From Ctena decussata (lineage: Eukaryota > Mollusca > Bivalvia > Lucinida > Lucinidae), in assembly GCA_963989385.1 (NCBI GenBank), contig OZ022510.1:35903448-35967447 (forward strand): a stretch of DNA of 64,000 nt, given 5' to 3'. Below the pieces are notes generated by a model. The model saw only the letters and a list, made by a program, of their open reading frames with translations. It did no database searches and had not been told where the DNA came from. Shown here piece by piece: positions 1 through 12,100 of this stretch (positions within the stretch are counted from its first letter, which is position 1; each line of letters starts with the position of its first letter). The translations under genes were made by a program, and so were the position numbers.

Positions 1-159
1 GGTGTGTCCCATTTATATCGGACGAGCCTAATTCCTAATAATTATTAACAAAACAAATAGAAAATGGGTAGATCAGGTTGTAAATAATCGTAAAACGGCA
101 TAAAACGTGCATTCTGCTACTTAATCAATTAAAATATGATTTGTTATGATTAATTACAT

Positions 160-2079
160 TCTTTACTGACAGGAAATTATCTGATTAAAGTGTTTACCAA
201 ATTGAATGTTTCCAATCGTGATAGGCAAAATCTCGCAGAACTTTGAGATAAATAACTCCAGTATAAGGATACTTGCAACTGCAGGTATACAATGTAAGAC
301 GGTTAGTTTTAAATAAGGGACTATTTTACCTGGATTAAATCTTAAAATTGTCACAAGTCTAATGAAAAGTATTTGGTGTATATGGCTAACTAAATGACCA
401 GATGAAGCTATAATGTTGCTACAGGCCAGGTCATTCTTTGACCTTTGTTTAAGGTCACTGAGTTTCTGTCCCTCCCCTAAGAAGCCATTGGGCCAATTAA
501 AGCCATATTTCATACTAAGTCCCATGGCGGCAGTTCTGTTTTGGTTCTTCGTGTTGTTAGTTGCTATCTCTGTTATTGATATATTGTGTGTGATGTTCAG
601 GCTAGCCTGTTGACCACCTACATGGGAAATGGCTGTTCACATGGCTGCCGCTGGTGTTGTCTTTGGTGGTGACTAGTTTCGTGTTGTCTCTTTCCCACAT
701 GATGTCTTGGGCTGGATCTGGAATTGAACTGTACTATCAGTTCCTGAGAATTTTCCTCCTTACTTTTCCTTGGTCAGAGGAAGAAGTTTTTTCAGATGAT
801 CTTGGTCACATGCTCAAGATGGCCACCATGTGCATATATGGTAAAACTCCAGAATCGAAAAAGCCAATGGCCTTGAAACTTGATATGAAGCAACAGGGGC
901 TCGAACCCACCGTACTTTTTTCAGATGATGACCGTAAGTTGACTTACCGCAAGGTCAACTTTGGAACCTTATGCTTTTATATGGGAAAATTCTTGAACAG
1001 TGGATTTCTCAGAAACTTTTTAAGTCTAAGGTATTAGATTTTGTATATAAGCAGATGAAGATTTTATGTTGCTAACAGCCAAGGTCATTCTCTGACTTTT
1101 CTTCATGATCATTAAGATTCTGTACCCCGTCAACTTTTTAAAACAAAAGGGCCATGAGGACCTGAATTACTAAACTGAGCAATTGGCCCAGTGGCTTTTG
1201 AGGAGATGTTTGAAACTGTCAAAAAATGAGAGTCCTGGGTCAAAGGACAAAGAATGTCCTTGACTTCTTGTACTCGCAAATCTTCATGTACTCATTAAGA
1301 CAAATGTACATACAAGTTGTTGACTAAAACCTGCAAAACTTTCCATGAATTCTTATGTTCTAGCATTTTCCAATATTTTACCATGCCGTAAAACAAGTAA
1401 AGGTCAACCCAAGGTCATCACTTGAAAACCACTGGTAATACTCAATTAGTCAGTACTACATCCAAAGTTCAAAGCCATTGGTGAATTGGTTCTAGAGAAG
1501 ATTTTAAAGGTTTTTGCCATATATGGGCAATTGGGCATGATGGCCATGTTGGTCATGTGACATGGACCGTTTGAACAAATTTTCGTTTCCGTAGTCCTTG
1601 GGGGCTCTATATGAAATTTGGTTACAATTGGCCAGGAAGCTTTTGAGGAGAAGTTTAAATACGAGAGATCTGTGGCAAAGGTCAACCTTGACATCTTGTA
1701 CCCTCAAATCTTCATGTACTCATTTAGATGACTGTATATACCAGTTTTTAGGCCAAAATCTTCAACTATTCCCATGACATCTTATGTGCTAGCATTTTCC
1801 TATATTTGACTTTGCCATAAAAAAGGTCAAGGGCAACCCAAGGTCATCACTTGAATAATCTTGGTAGTACTTCAGTACTTGATGCTACATACCAAGTTTC
1901 AAGGCCATCAATCAATAGGTTCTGGAGAAGAAGATTTTTAAAGGTCTTACCATATATGGGCATGGCAGCATTGTTGGTCATGTGACCTGTGTCGTTTGAA
2001 CAAAATTTCGTTTTCTCAACCCCTGGAGGCTCTATATGAAACTTGGTTACAATTGGCCTAGTGGCTTTTGAGATGTTTG
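160..2079. repeat. Diverged tandem array with CATATATGG unit (both orientations)
   Basis: Units of roughly 400-450 bp share blocks such as CCATATATGGGCATGG, GGTCATGTGACC, GGAGAAGAAGATTTTTAAAG and TCAAGGTCAACC. About 410-1060 is reverse relative to 1100-2079. It is the same family as the arrays at 10204-12593 and 29398-30800. The short open frames inside are not conserved between units and are not genes. Confidence 0.8.
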
Positions 2080-2985
2080 AAAGGACCTGGTATGATAAGG
2101 CCCATATTTGGCCCCCAGAAAACGCATTTTTCAAAAGTCTTATTTCCATAATAAAAATGTATTCATATGAAAGTTCAAACCTTGAATGTAACAGCAAACA
2201 CAAAATTAACCAGTTCTTGCACAAAATATTTGTGATATTTGTACTGAACATACCCATACCCTTAGCGGATTCTGACAAAAATGACGAATTTGGAAGCCTT
2301 TGTGGCTTTCAAAATATATGAGCCCGGCCTCCAGCACATTTAATATTTTGTATACAGATAAAATTTTAATATATTCACATGCCATGAAAATATTAAATGT
2401 GCTGGAGACCGGGCTCAATGTTTATTTTTAACTTTTTGTTACCAAACTGGCAGCGTTTGGAACATTTTCCCAGCGTTCTCAACATAAAAACGACCATATC
2501 TCCGCTCATAGACAAAATAAACATATTTTGTGTGTATTCATTTTCTTAGTTAGAATACAAAGAATAATCTGGTATACATTTCATTTTGATCTGTTGGAAT
2601 TTTTTTGGTTAGTGTCTCTGGACTTGCAAACTTGAGTGGGTGGGGTACCTGGAGAGGCCTTGTGCAGTGCACAGGTAATTAGCAGTGCAATCTTATATAT
2701 AAGCATTTCATCAAAAGCCTGTTGTTAAAAGCTTTCAAAAGTTATTGCAAATGACTTATTTCTTTAAAGGAATATGTATTAAGCTCAAATTTTCCAGCAA
2801 TTTTCCTTCATTTTATTGAAACAACTTAGGCATGTTAGAAATCATGTTATTCTGAGAATTAACAAACACGAAACATATTATCTCTGCTTGTTCCCATACG
2901 CACAAATAATAAGCAATAGAAACCATGCATTTTTAAGAGAATTTGAATGGGGGCCAAAAACGGCCCTTATCATACCAGGTCCTTT
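2080..2985. mobile_element. 906-bp TIR element inserted in the array
   Basis: It is bounded by inverted ends beginning AAAGGACCTGGTATGATAAG; the right end at 2947-2985 is its reverse complement with few changes. Array sequence resumes on the right after the interruption, so it is a nested insertion. It carries a near-perfect hairpin (2320-2416). No coding capacity was recognised. Confidence 0.7.
2320..2416. repeat. 97-bp near-perfect hairpin
   Basis: The left arm GAGCCCGGCCTCCAGCACAT and the right arm ATGTGCTGGAGACCGGGCTC pair almost throughout around an A/T-rich loop. It is probably a MITE nested in the 2080-2985 element. Confidence 0.75.
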
Positions 2986-3585
2986 ATCGAAATATGAGAG
3001 ACCAGAGCCAAAGGTCAAAGAATGACTTTGACCTCTTGTACTCTCAAATCTTCAGGTACTCATTAAGATGACTGTATATACCATTTTTTGCCAAAATCTT
3101 CAACAATTTCAATGAAATCTTCTATTCTAGCATTTTCCCATACAAAAGCAGCAGAAAGGAAATTCAACTTTGCCATAAAAAAAGGTTAAGGCCAACCCAA
3201 GGTCATAATTTGAATAATCTTGGTAGTACTCCTGTACCTTAGGCTACATTCCAAGTTTCAAGGCCATAGGTCTACTAGTTCTGGAGAAGAAGATATTTAT
3301 ATGTTTTTACCATATATGGGCATGGTGGCCATGTTGATCATGTGACCAGGACCGGTTGACTAACTTTCCGTTCCTATGAGCCCTCGAGGTTACATATGAA
3401 ATTTGGTTACAATTGGCTCAGTGGTTTCAGAGGATAAATCATTTGAAATTGTAGATGGACGGACGATGGAGTCGTTCCATCCTATAAGCTCTGCCCCTTC
3501 CCCCCTCCCCCCCCAACTTCTCCTTTAACACCACCAAACCGATCCCCCCCCACTTCTCCTTTAACGCCACGCCACCAAACCGATT

Positions 3586-3616
<31 letters not shown>

Positions 3617-4760
3617 CTTCTCCTTTAACACCACCAAACCGATTGAAACCATATTTCATAAGGAACCTTCCTTGGTCAAGGGGGCAAAACTTTGTTCAGG
3701 TGGTCTTGGTCACATGACCAAGATGGCTGTTATGCCCACATATGGTAAAAACCCTGCAAAAATCTTTTTCACCACAACCTTTCAGCCAGTCACTTTGAAA
3801 CTGTGTACATAGCATCAGCGACTCAAGCCCACTACACTATCTTCAAATGGTGACCATAGGTTGACCCTGACCTAAGTTATGGCAGGTCAGATCAGCATAT
3901 TTCATATGGAGCCTCCATAGGTCAGGGGAATGAAAGTTTGTTCATGTGGTCTTGGTCACATGAACAATATGGCAGCCATGCCCATATATGGTAAAACCCC
4001 TTTTTAAATCTTCTTCTCCTGAACCTAAAAGCCAATGCCTTTGAAACTTATTATGTAGCATTTTGGAATCAGGCCCTACAAATTTCTTCAAATGATGACC
4101 CTGCATTGATCTTGACCAAATTATGGCAAGGTCAACTTTGGTATATTATGATTTTGTATGGGATAATGCTTAAACAGTGGATTTAAGTCTAAGGTATATT
4201 TTTGGTATATATGGTGAAATAAACGAGCAGATGAAGATATGCTGCTACAGGTTAAGGTCATTCTTTGACCTTTTGATTAAGGTCATTGAGATTCTGTCAC
4301 TAATCATCAAACATCTCCTCTCAAGCAGCTTGGTCAATTGAAGTCATATTTCATGTGGAGCCTTCTTGAAACAGAAAAAACAAAAGTATATTCATATTGT
4401 CATGATCACATGACCAAGATAGCTACAGTATGCATATAAGGTAAAAATCTTTTTTTCTCCTGAACCTACAGGCCAATGACCTTGAAATTTTATTTGAAGC
4501 ATTGGCTACTTGGGCCCTACAAAGTCTGTTCAAATGATGACCCTGCAGTGACTGTGATCTAATCAATGGCAAGGTCAACTTTGTTACATTATGCATTTGT
4601 GTGGAAAAATGCTTATTATATAAACAATAGTTTCTCAGGAACTATTTAAGTCGAAGGTAAAATATTTGGTATATATGGCTAATAAATGAGCAGATGAAGA
4701 TTGTGGATGGTGCTGAATAAAATTTCAGACCAATATCTATTACTACACCAAATATAATTC
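2986..4760. repeat. CATATATGG-unit array continued, orientation switches near 3480-3650
   Basis: The forward units continue from 2986 to about 3480 and end in GGACGGACGATGG, the end motif seen in the other arrays. From about 3640 to 4760 the units are reversed (GGTCACATGACCAAGATGGC, CATATATGGTAAAA). Between them lies a C-rich minisatellite. Confidence 0.75.
3508..3650. repeat. C-rich minisatellite with 29-base poly-C run
   Basis: Copies of an AACTTCTCCTTTAACACCAC unit are separated by poly-C tracts; the longest tract (3586-3614) is 29 Cs. It joins two array segments of opposite orientation. Tract length may be an assembly estimate. Confidence 0.85.
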
Positions 4761-4959
4761 AAATCAATCAAAGGACTTAGAGACCAGGAGATATTAAAAA
4801 CTTAAAACGTAGAACTTTAATATAAAATTTCTAAGTCTTATAGGTCATGACCACAGGTTGGGATGATGCAGAACAAAATTTCGGACCAATATCTTTCATT
4901 ATACCAAATATACTTCAAATCTATCAAAGGGTTTAGAAACTATAAGATCTGAAAACTTT

Positions 4960-5320
4960 AATTTATCATATGATGTCGCATCTGAGAGTGTAGTAAAGCC
5001 ATGCATTAAAAACGATAATCCACTAGTGGATTAAATATGCAAATTACGTCGTAACGTTATATGTTGACGTCCATAAAAACTTCGCGTTTTCTAATGGCTA
5101 AATTGTGACGTTTTAATGCAAAATTTGCCAATAGAATGCAATTTTAGTGTCATATGATAAATAGAATCTTGCATTCGTGCTCCTGTATTATTGAATTTAT
5201 TAAACTCGTTGGGGAAAACAGATAAGATGCTCGGCATAGCCTCGCATCTTATCTTTTACCCCAACTCGTTTAATAAATTCAATAAAACATGAGCACTCAT
5301 GTAAGATCCTCTATGTAATA
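4960..5320. mobile_element. Inverted-repeat element with nested hairpin
   Basis: An outer pair of ATTTATCATATGAT-type arms (near 4965 and 5155) is followed by a strong hairpin at 5178-5296, whose arms contain GAATTTATTAAACTCGTTGG and its complement. This looks like two adjacent or nested MITEs. Confidence 0.55.
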
Positions 5321-5785
5321 ACTTTAACATTTTGCTAATGCCGATTCTGGGGTAGTGTAATAGCTCTTCCTGAACTGAAGTTAATGTACATCTACATAAG
5401 GCTACAAATTGGCAGAAACCATACCATACCTGATGATGGCAGCTAATATTCGTATCCTATGTCTTAAAATATGTGAGCACACAGCTCACACTTGGTACAT
5501 GGGATATTGTTAAGGCTTCTAGAAGAATTTGCTTTATGGAATATTGTGAGGATGTGATATTTTGACATCAAAGTTACTTTATCTATATTGATAACTGCTG
5601 AAATGCTTGGTTTGAGCCTTTTCCAAGATGTACAGGGATATGGTAACAAACAACTGAGATCGGTATATCAGTAGTAGATTATTTAATGAAAATTGAGATA
5701 AATTTCTTTTTCTGCTCCTTCAAAAGAGGAACACAGGTTCTTCTTTAAAGCAAGTTAGTGTAGGTCCTGTTGTAGAAACAGCTAG

Positions 5786-5920
5786 CCCAGCGGGCACATG
5801 ACATCGTAATGACGTCGTACTGATGTCGATGCGACGTAACGTCGAAATGACGTCATACTGACGTCGATGCTACGAAATGATGTCGCATCAACGTCATTAT
5901 GACATCATGTGCCTGCTGGG
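5786..5920. mobile_element. CRE-palindrome MITE, copy 1 (135 bp)
   Basis: The ends are CCCAGCGGGCACATGACATC and its complement (GATGTCATGTGCCTGCTGGG with one change). The body is built from repeated TGACGTC/GACGTCA-like octamers, resembling cAMP-response elements. A second copy is at 53870-54142. Confidence 0.8.
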
Positions 5921-6878
5921 AGGTTTGCTTTAGACTTTTGATAAAATACTTCTAATATCCTATTTGCAGGCAACTTTGCAAAAGCACTTTTAGTGCCATT
6001 TTGCTTGTGGTTGGGCACTTTTTTTTTACAATTGGAAACAGGATTGAAGAGAGGGGTGGGATAATTTGCATTCCCTTTGTTGGGCCACTTTTTCTTTCTT
6101 TCCAATTAATTTTTGTCACAAATTTCTCTGCTCCTGTGAGAGCAACAGTCTTCAAATTTTGTAGACATCTTGAGAATTGCCAAGTATATGGTGGGAAAGA
6201 AAATCAAGATGCTAAAATTTCTTCTGGCCTTCTTTTTCCTTTTTCCCATCTCTCACTCCAATGTAAGAAATGGGGAAATTTATGTCAAAGACTTCTCAGA
6301 TTGATATGTTATAAGGTTTTTGTTTAGGTTAAAAATGATTAGCTGACATCATCTTGACGCTGCTTCTGACTTTTGGTCAGGGTTACAGTTATAGAAGTTT
6401 ACATAGACTTGTATTGAAATTTTGTGCTAAATTTGTATAATAAATATATTCTTTTGATTACATAATTGCTATTTTTAATGGAACCTTTTGGCCACAGACC
6501 TTTCACTGGAATTGTAAAAGGTTGTCCATTCTGTCTTTCTCTTAGTTTTCATTTGCTTTAAAGTTTTGTATTGTGTTTGGTTTAAACAATATTTTATTAA
6601 TCAAAATTTCAACTAATGTACAGAAACAATAGATCAGGATTTGATTGAAAGCCCAAGGCTTGTGAGGACCATCTCCTGCTAGCATTTAAATACTAAACAA
6701 AGGTTGAATGTACAAATTAATATAGACTCCAAATAGACACATCTTAATCTAAAATAGTAATGCAATGAATAGAATTATCCTGAATATGTTTAGACATATA
6801 GACAAAGACTGTTGTATGTTTGCATGAGAAGAAGCCGCTATTATGCTAATTAACTAATAACACTAACACAAGAATAAC

Positions 6879-6913
<35 letters not shown>

Positions 6914-7759
6914 TTGTGTTTAATTAGGTGGTAGCGCTGGCTGGGGGTATATGAGAGCCTATGCCCACATGCTCTAGTTTCCCTTGCATCCAGTGTAAGC
7001 AGGGTAATCGCCTATTTTGAAATAAAAGATAAGAATATTATCTGTTATCTTCATGCATGGAATGCCCTGAGTGGTAACCTAGTGGAGATATGTTGTAGAC
7101 AATGTCCATAGCCTCTACTAAAGGTGGCCCTTTCTATTTTCACTTGTAAGCAATGTAAGCACTGAACCCACATATTTTAAGATGCACAGTATAAAATATT
7201 ACAAGAAAACATAAACTGTGGCATGAGCCAGTTTGTACCCTTAAGTAGATAGACTGTATAAGCTGTGTATACCCTTTTCAAAACGTGTCCTCTACTGTTT
7301 TCTCTTGTACCCAGTGTGAGCAGTGTGCTCCTATACTTTGAGACATAGGAATATAAGCTGCCATCATCAGGTATGGTATGGTTTCTCCCAATTTGTAGCC
7401 TTATGTAGATGTACATTATCTTTACAAAAGGAGGCCTATTCTATTTTCACTTGTACAAAGGTGTTTAACTGTTGGGCTATAAACCCCTTTCTGGTTATAT
7501 CCTGTTCTAGTTTATCAGGTTACTACTTTGTCATTTTGTACCCATCTGACCACATAGTCTTGTCAAATTCATGCAGTAATGCATATCAGGCACCTCATCT
7601 GGATCTATGCTGTTTGCTAAAAACGGTATTTTCATTTTTCTCTCTTTACAGGAAAACAGGTTATCAAGAATTTGGGAACAGCACACTCGCAGATTTATAT
7701 GTGCACATGCATAGTCTGGGAGTGAAAGTTGTTGCCTGCTCAGTCTTAAAATATTTTAA
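5921..7759. other. No gene recognised
   Basis: This is unique-looking A/T-rich DNA with a GA microsatellite at 6882-6913 and scattered similar segments at 7050-7130 and 7260-7450 (TTTTCACTTGTAC-type blocks) that look like an old duplicated repeat. The longest open frame (7323-7841, plus strand) runs into a MITE and has no recognisable domain. Confidence 0.5.
6882..6913. repeat. (GA)n microsatellite
   Basis: GAGAGA repeats with one AAA interruption. Confidence 0.9.
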
Positions 7760-7972
7760 CCCATTCCATTCGGGATACCCCTTCATCTGGGCAAACAGTT
7801 TGGATCCAGATCAGGCCCCACAAACCTGGGGCCTGATCTGAGATCCAAACTGTTTGCTGCCTAGACATCATTTCTACAAAAGTTAGTTAAACCAATATTG
7901 TCAAAATATTCTTGATTTTTGATGCAGACGACAATTTCAGCAGACGACTAAAAATACCCAGAATGCAATGGG
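7760..7972. mobile_element. piggyBac-like MITE, copy 1 (TTAA target duplication)
   Basis: The element starts CCCATTCCATTCGGGATACC and ends ...GCAATGGG, with TTAA on both sides (7756-7759 and 7973-7976). It contains a strong internal hairpin around GGCCCCACAAACCTGGGGCC. The opposite-orientation copy is at 28703-28907. CCC ends plus TTAA duplication are features of piggyBac (or Kolobok) elements. Confidence 0.8.
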
Positions 7973-8521
7973 TTAATATAACATAGGTTAGATGAATTTA
8001 AAATTTTGCAGATGTAAATTTAGTTGTCTGTTTCTTGTCACTTTAAGGGTTAAAAAAGGATCAGGGTTTATTCATGTTCACAACCACAAGACATTTCTAA
8101 GAAAGCCTGATTACACAGTCTTACATCCTTTTGTTCGATAAACTGACTGGATCCTTCAAACAACTTCTGTAGTAAACACCCTTTGCCTTTGCTTTTCTCA
8201 CCTTTGCTGTACATTGTATTGAACTGGCATGCCAAAATCCAAAAGCAGCTCCATCCTACTGAAATATCACAGTTTCCTCTTTCAGTGAGCATAAAGCATC
8301 TTGTCAATGTCACCCCATGGAAAAACTTGTCTTTGGCATATGCAAAAGTCTAGTCACAGTGTATGCTTTTCTCTTTTTGTATACTTCTATGTCCAATTAG
8401 TGTCACAACAAAATGTGCAAGCTCTAACCCATGTACACAAATGCACATGACACTGTCACATGAGCTGGATCACATGCAAAGATTATTTGATGTATCAGTG
8501 AATAGAGAAGACTCAAACTAG

Positions 8522-8882
8522 TACCATATAAACCCTAGTAAATGTCCCTGCTCTAATAAAAGCCGCTGCCTTTTTTTCTGAAAGCTAATGTTATACTAAC
8601 TTGCATGAATACCTGTTTGCTTCTCTGGATAAGGTAGCTCTTTGAAATTGGGTCAACTCTTAAAGCAAGAACTTACTCCTATAATTCTTTCCTTTAAGAG
8701 TTGACCCCTACTGGGAAGTGTTGCAAAAATAGTATAGTTACTTGTGCTGCAAGCATACTATTCATGGTACTGTTTATTAGAGGTATTTGGCACCGGCTGA
8801 ATAACCACACTTTATGCGCTAAATATCGCCCCCTTTTGTAAAATGCAACACCCACGGGGCATTTTATAGAATTAATACTGTA
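8522..8882. mobile_element. TACCRTATTAATCC MITE, copy 1 (in PIGA 3' region)
   Basis: The ends are TACCATATAAACCCTAGTAA and its complement ATTAATACTGTA. An internal hairpin contains AAGAATT and its complement, around a short GAGTTGACCCC-type core shared with the AAGGTGTATGGG family. It lies just downstream of the PIGA stop codon. Confidence 0.65.
8773..8778 (-). promoter_or_regulatory. Possible PIGA polyadenylation signal
   Basis: AATAAA on the minus strand, about 290 bases after the PIGA stop codon. It lies inside a MITE copy (8522-8882), so if it is used, the transposon supplies the 3' end. A second AATAAA lies at 8067-8072. I cannot decide between them. Confidence 0.3.
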
Positions 8883-9068
8883 CATGAAGCCATGCAGTCT
8901 AGCTTGAGCCTTAATTTTGCGCCTGTTGATTCCTAAAGGCCACAAATGTGCAGGCTGACCTGAGCCTTTACTGTTTGCATATATCATAAGCATCCTGTTT
9001 GCCCGTCACAGCTCACGGGATACAGGAGGGAGAAACTCCACCACTATGTTGGTCGTATTTTCACTGTG

Positions 9069-9119
9069 TCAAGTTTTCTCCTTGTTCATCTGAGGAAAAT
9101 CTGGTGCTGACTCAATTGC
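9069..9119 (-). CDS. PIGA: PIGA terminal exon (residues 414-429 and stop)
   Basis: After a strong acceptor (TTTTCTTTACAG) the frame reads [16 protein letters not shown] and stops at TGA. The phase matches the preceding exon and the acidic/Pro character fits the short tail after the helix. The tail is shorter than in human, and the intron before it is about 5.2 kb. The weak conservation of this tail makes this exon less certain than the others. Confidence 0.78.
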   Translation of the reverse strand, partial: AIESAPDFPQMNKEKT

Positions 9120-12100
9120 CTGTAAAGAAAATGCACATGATTATACCAAACTACCAAACATACTCCCATTAAAAGACTGGGGTGGAACTATAAAACGATG
9201 ATTAACTACTGTGCCATTCAACTGCAAAGTGCCGGGCCTAGTGGGTAGACTGTTGGCCTTTCAGGCATGGGGATGAGGTTTTGATTTCCACTGGCAGCAC
9301 ATGCCTGAACAATATTTTTGCTCCAATAGACTAGGAAAACTGCACCCAGTGTGCCCTGAGTTGGAAAAAAAAGATATCAGGCCCCAAGGTTATAAAACTA
9401 TTTTCAAGGTTATAAAACTATTAACTCAGTTAAGCATGAAATTTTACCTGCTAATAAACAGTATATTAGTGATAAGTAAAGTTGCTTTCTTGCTCAGTTT
9501 AGCTGGTTATGAAATTTTCTCTGCTTATGAATATGAAAACGCCAACTTTAGCTGCCATTTTCATATCCATCAGCAGAATTCATGCTCGGTAATGTTGGCA
9601 TTTTCATATTTATCAGCAGAGAAAATTTCATGCTCAGCTGAGTTGAGCACAAGAAAGTTTTATATAACCTTGGGGCCTGGGTGGGGTCAGTGACCTGAAG
9701 GGTGGCTCAATGTTGGAAGTGGTGTCTACCTTATAAAACCAGCCCAAGCAAGCACAACACACACAGAGGTAATGTGTCTGTTATGGTTTCTTACCCAGGG
9801 ACTGTGGCCTTGCCAAACAAGCATGACTGGGCAGAACAAAGCTCTTTGAAACCTATCAAATTTGAGGAAATATTGTCAAACATTCTTTTGTGGTCTTCGA
9901 TATTATTGTGGTCATCTGTCTGTTGCAGGTACCTTTTTGATAGTACATAAATATCTGAATAGCCAGGACTAAACTGTTTTCCCCATTGTGTCTCCGGTGT
10001 TGTGTTGTGGAGGAACGCATTTACCTGACTCTTAAGGGGAATCCTATCTAAAATGGATGCGAAGAGTGCAAATCAAAGTGTCTTCTTGACAGTATGAACA
10101 ATAAAGGTTTTTTTTTCTAGTTTAAATCTAAAGTAAGGGGCTGTAACAAGTTAAAATTTTAAGGCGCAGTAACTCTGCTAAAATTCGTTGGACCATTAAC
10201 TTGAAACCAGAGGACCAATGGTCCTGTAGCTCACCTGACACCTTCAGTCAACAGACACAATTTGTCATTTTGGTCATTTGTTACAAATTTATAAGGAGGT
10301 CATATTATAATTTTAAAATCTCAGTGACCTTGAGCAAAGTTTAAAAAATGACCCTGACCTTTGATGACCTTATGTCTTCATGTATTCACTCAGTTAACCA
10401 TGTATACCAAATATCATATCTAGTCTTAAAAAAGTTCCATGAAATCAACTGTTTAAGCATTTTCCCACATAAACACAACATACCAAAGTTGATAATGTCG
10501 TAAATTAGGTCAAGGTCAACTTATGGTCATCATTTGACTAAACCATGATGGGCTTGAATGCCCAATGCTGCATACCATGTTTCAAGGTCAAAGGCCTTTC
10601 GGTTCTGGAGAAGAAGATTTTTGAAGATTTTTTACCATATACGGGATTGGAGGTGATCTTGGTCATGTGACCAAGTCCATCTGAACAAACCTTAATTCCT
10701 TTGGCCGACTGAAGCTCCATATGAAATATGGCTTCAATCAGCCCAGTGGTTTCAGAGGAGAAGATTACTGAAAATGTTGACAGGAGACAGAAGCAACAAT
10801 GGTCAAAGAATGACCTTGACCTTAAGCGACATATTAGGTCAAGGTCAACATACGGTTATCATTTGTATAAACTATGATGGGCTTGAATGCCCGATGCTAC
10901 ATACCAGGTTTCAAGGTCATAGGCCTGTCCGTTCTGGAGAAGAAGGTTTTTGAAGGGTTTTTACCATATACGGGTGTGGCGGCCATCTTGGTCATGTGAC
11001 CAAAACCATCTGAATAAACTTTAATTCCTTTGGCCCAATGAAGCTCCATATGAAATATGGCTTCAATCTGCCCAGTGGCTTAAGAGGAGAAAATGACTGA
11101 AAATGTTGACAGGAGACAGAATCTCAGTGTCCTTGAACAAAGGTCAAAGAATGATCTTGACCTTAAGCATAATGATTTCTTCATTCGGTCATTCAGTTAA
11201 CCATATCTGCCAAATATTACATCTTAAATTTAAATAGTTTCTGAGTAATCATCAATTTAAACATTTTCCCATATACAAGCATAATATACCAAAGTTGACT
11301 GTGTTTTAAATTAGGTCAAGGTCAACCTACTGTCATCATTGGTACATACTATGCTGGGCTTCAACGCCCAATACTACATACCAGGTTTCAAGGTCATAGG
11401 CCTTTTGGTTCTGGAGAAGATTTTTGAAGGGTTTTTACCATATATGGGTGGTGCAGCCATCTTGGTCATGTGACCAAGTCCATCTGAACAAACCTTAATT
11501 CCTTTGGCCCATTAAAGCTCCATATAAAATATGGCTTCAATCGGCCTGGTGATTTCAGAAGAGAAGATGACTGAAAATGTTGACAAGAGACAGAATCTCA
11601 GTGTCCTTGAACAAAGGTCAAAGAATGACCTTGACCTTAAGCGACATAATTTATTCATCTGGTCATTTTGTTAACCTTTTTTCCCAATATTATACCTTAA
11701 ACTTAAATAGCTTCCGAGAAATCCACTGTTTAAGCATTTTCCCACATAAAAGCATAACATACCAAAGTTGACCTTGTTGTAAATTAGGTTAAGGTCAAGC
11801 TAGGGTCATCATTTGTATAAATTATGAAGGACTTGAATGCCCAATGCTACATACTAGGTTTCAAGGTCATAGGCATTTCGGTTCAGGAGAAGAAAATTTT
11901 TGAAGATTTGTACCATATATGGGGGTGGCGGCCATCTTGGTCATGTGACCAAGTCCATCTGAATAAACCTTCATTTTGTTGGCTGACTGAAGCTACATAT
12001 GAAATATGGCGTCAATCAGTCCAGTGGTTTCAGAAGAGAAGATAACTGAAAATGTTGACAGGAGACAGAATCTCAGTGTCCTTGAACAGAGGTCAAAGAA

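Noticed and set aside
654..1037. 127-codon frame inside the first array
   Set aside because: It is repeat sequence shared with other units in which the frame is broken.
7323..7841. 172-codon plus-strand open frame
   Set aside because: It runs into the MITE at 7760 and has no domain, conserved motif or splice signals typical of an exon.
9236..9305. Intact tRNA gene
   Set aside because: A- and B-box-like sequences exist but the acceptor stem does not pair and the B-box is degraded; it was called as a SINE relic instead.
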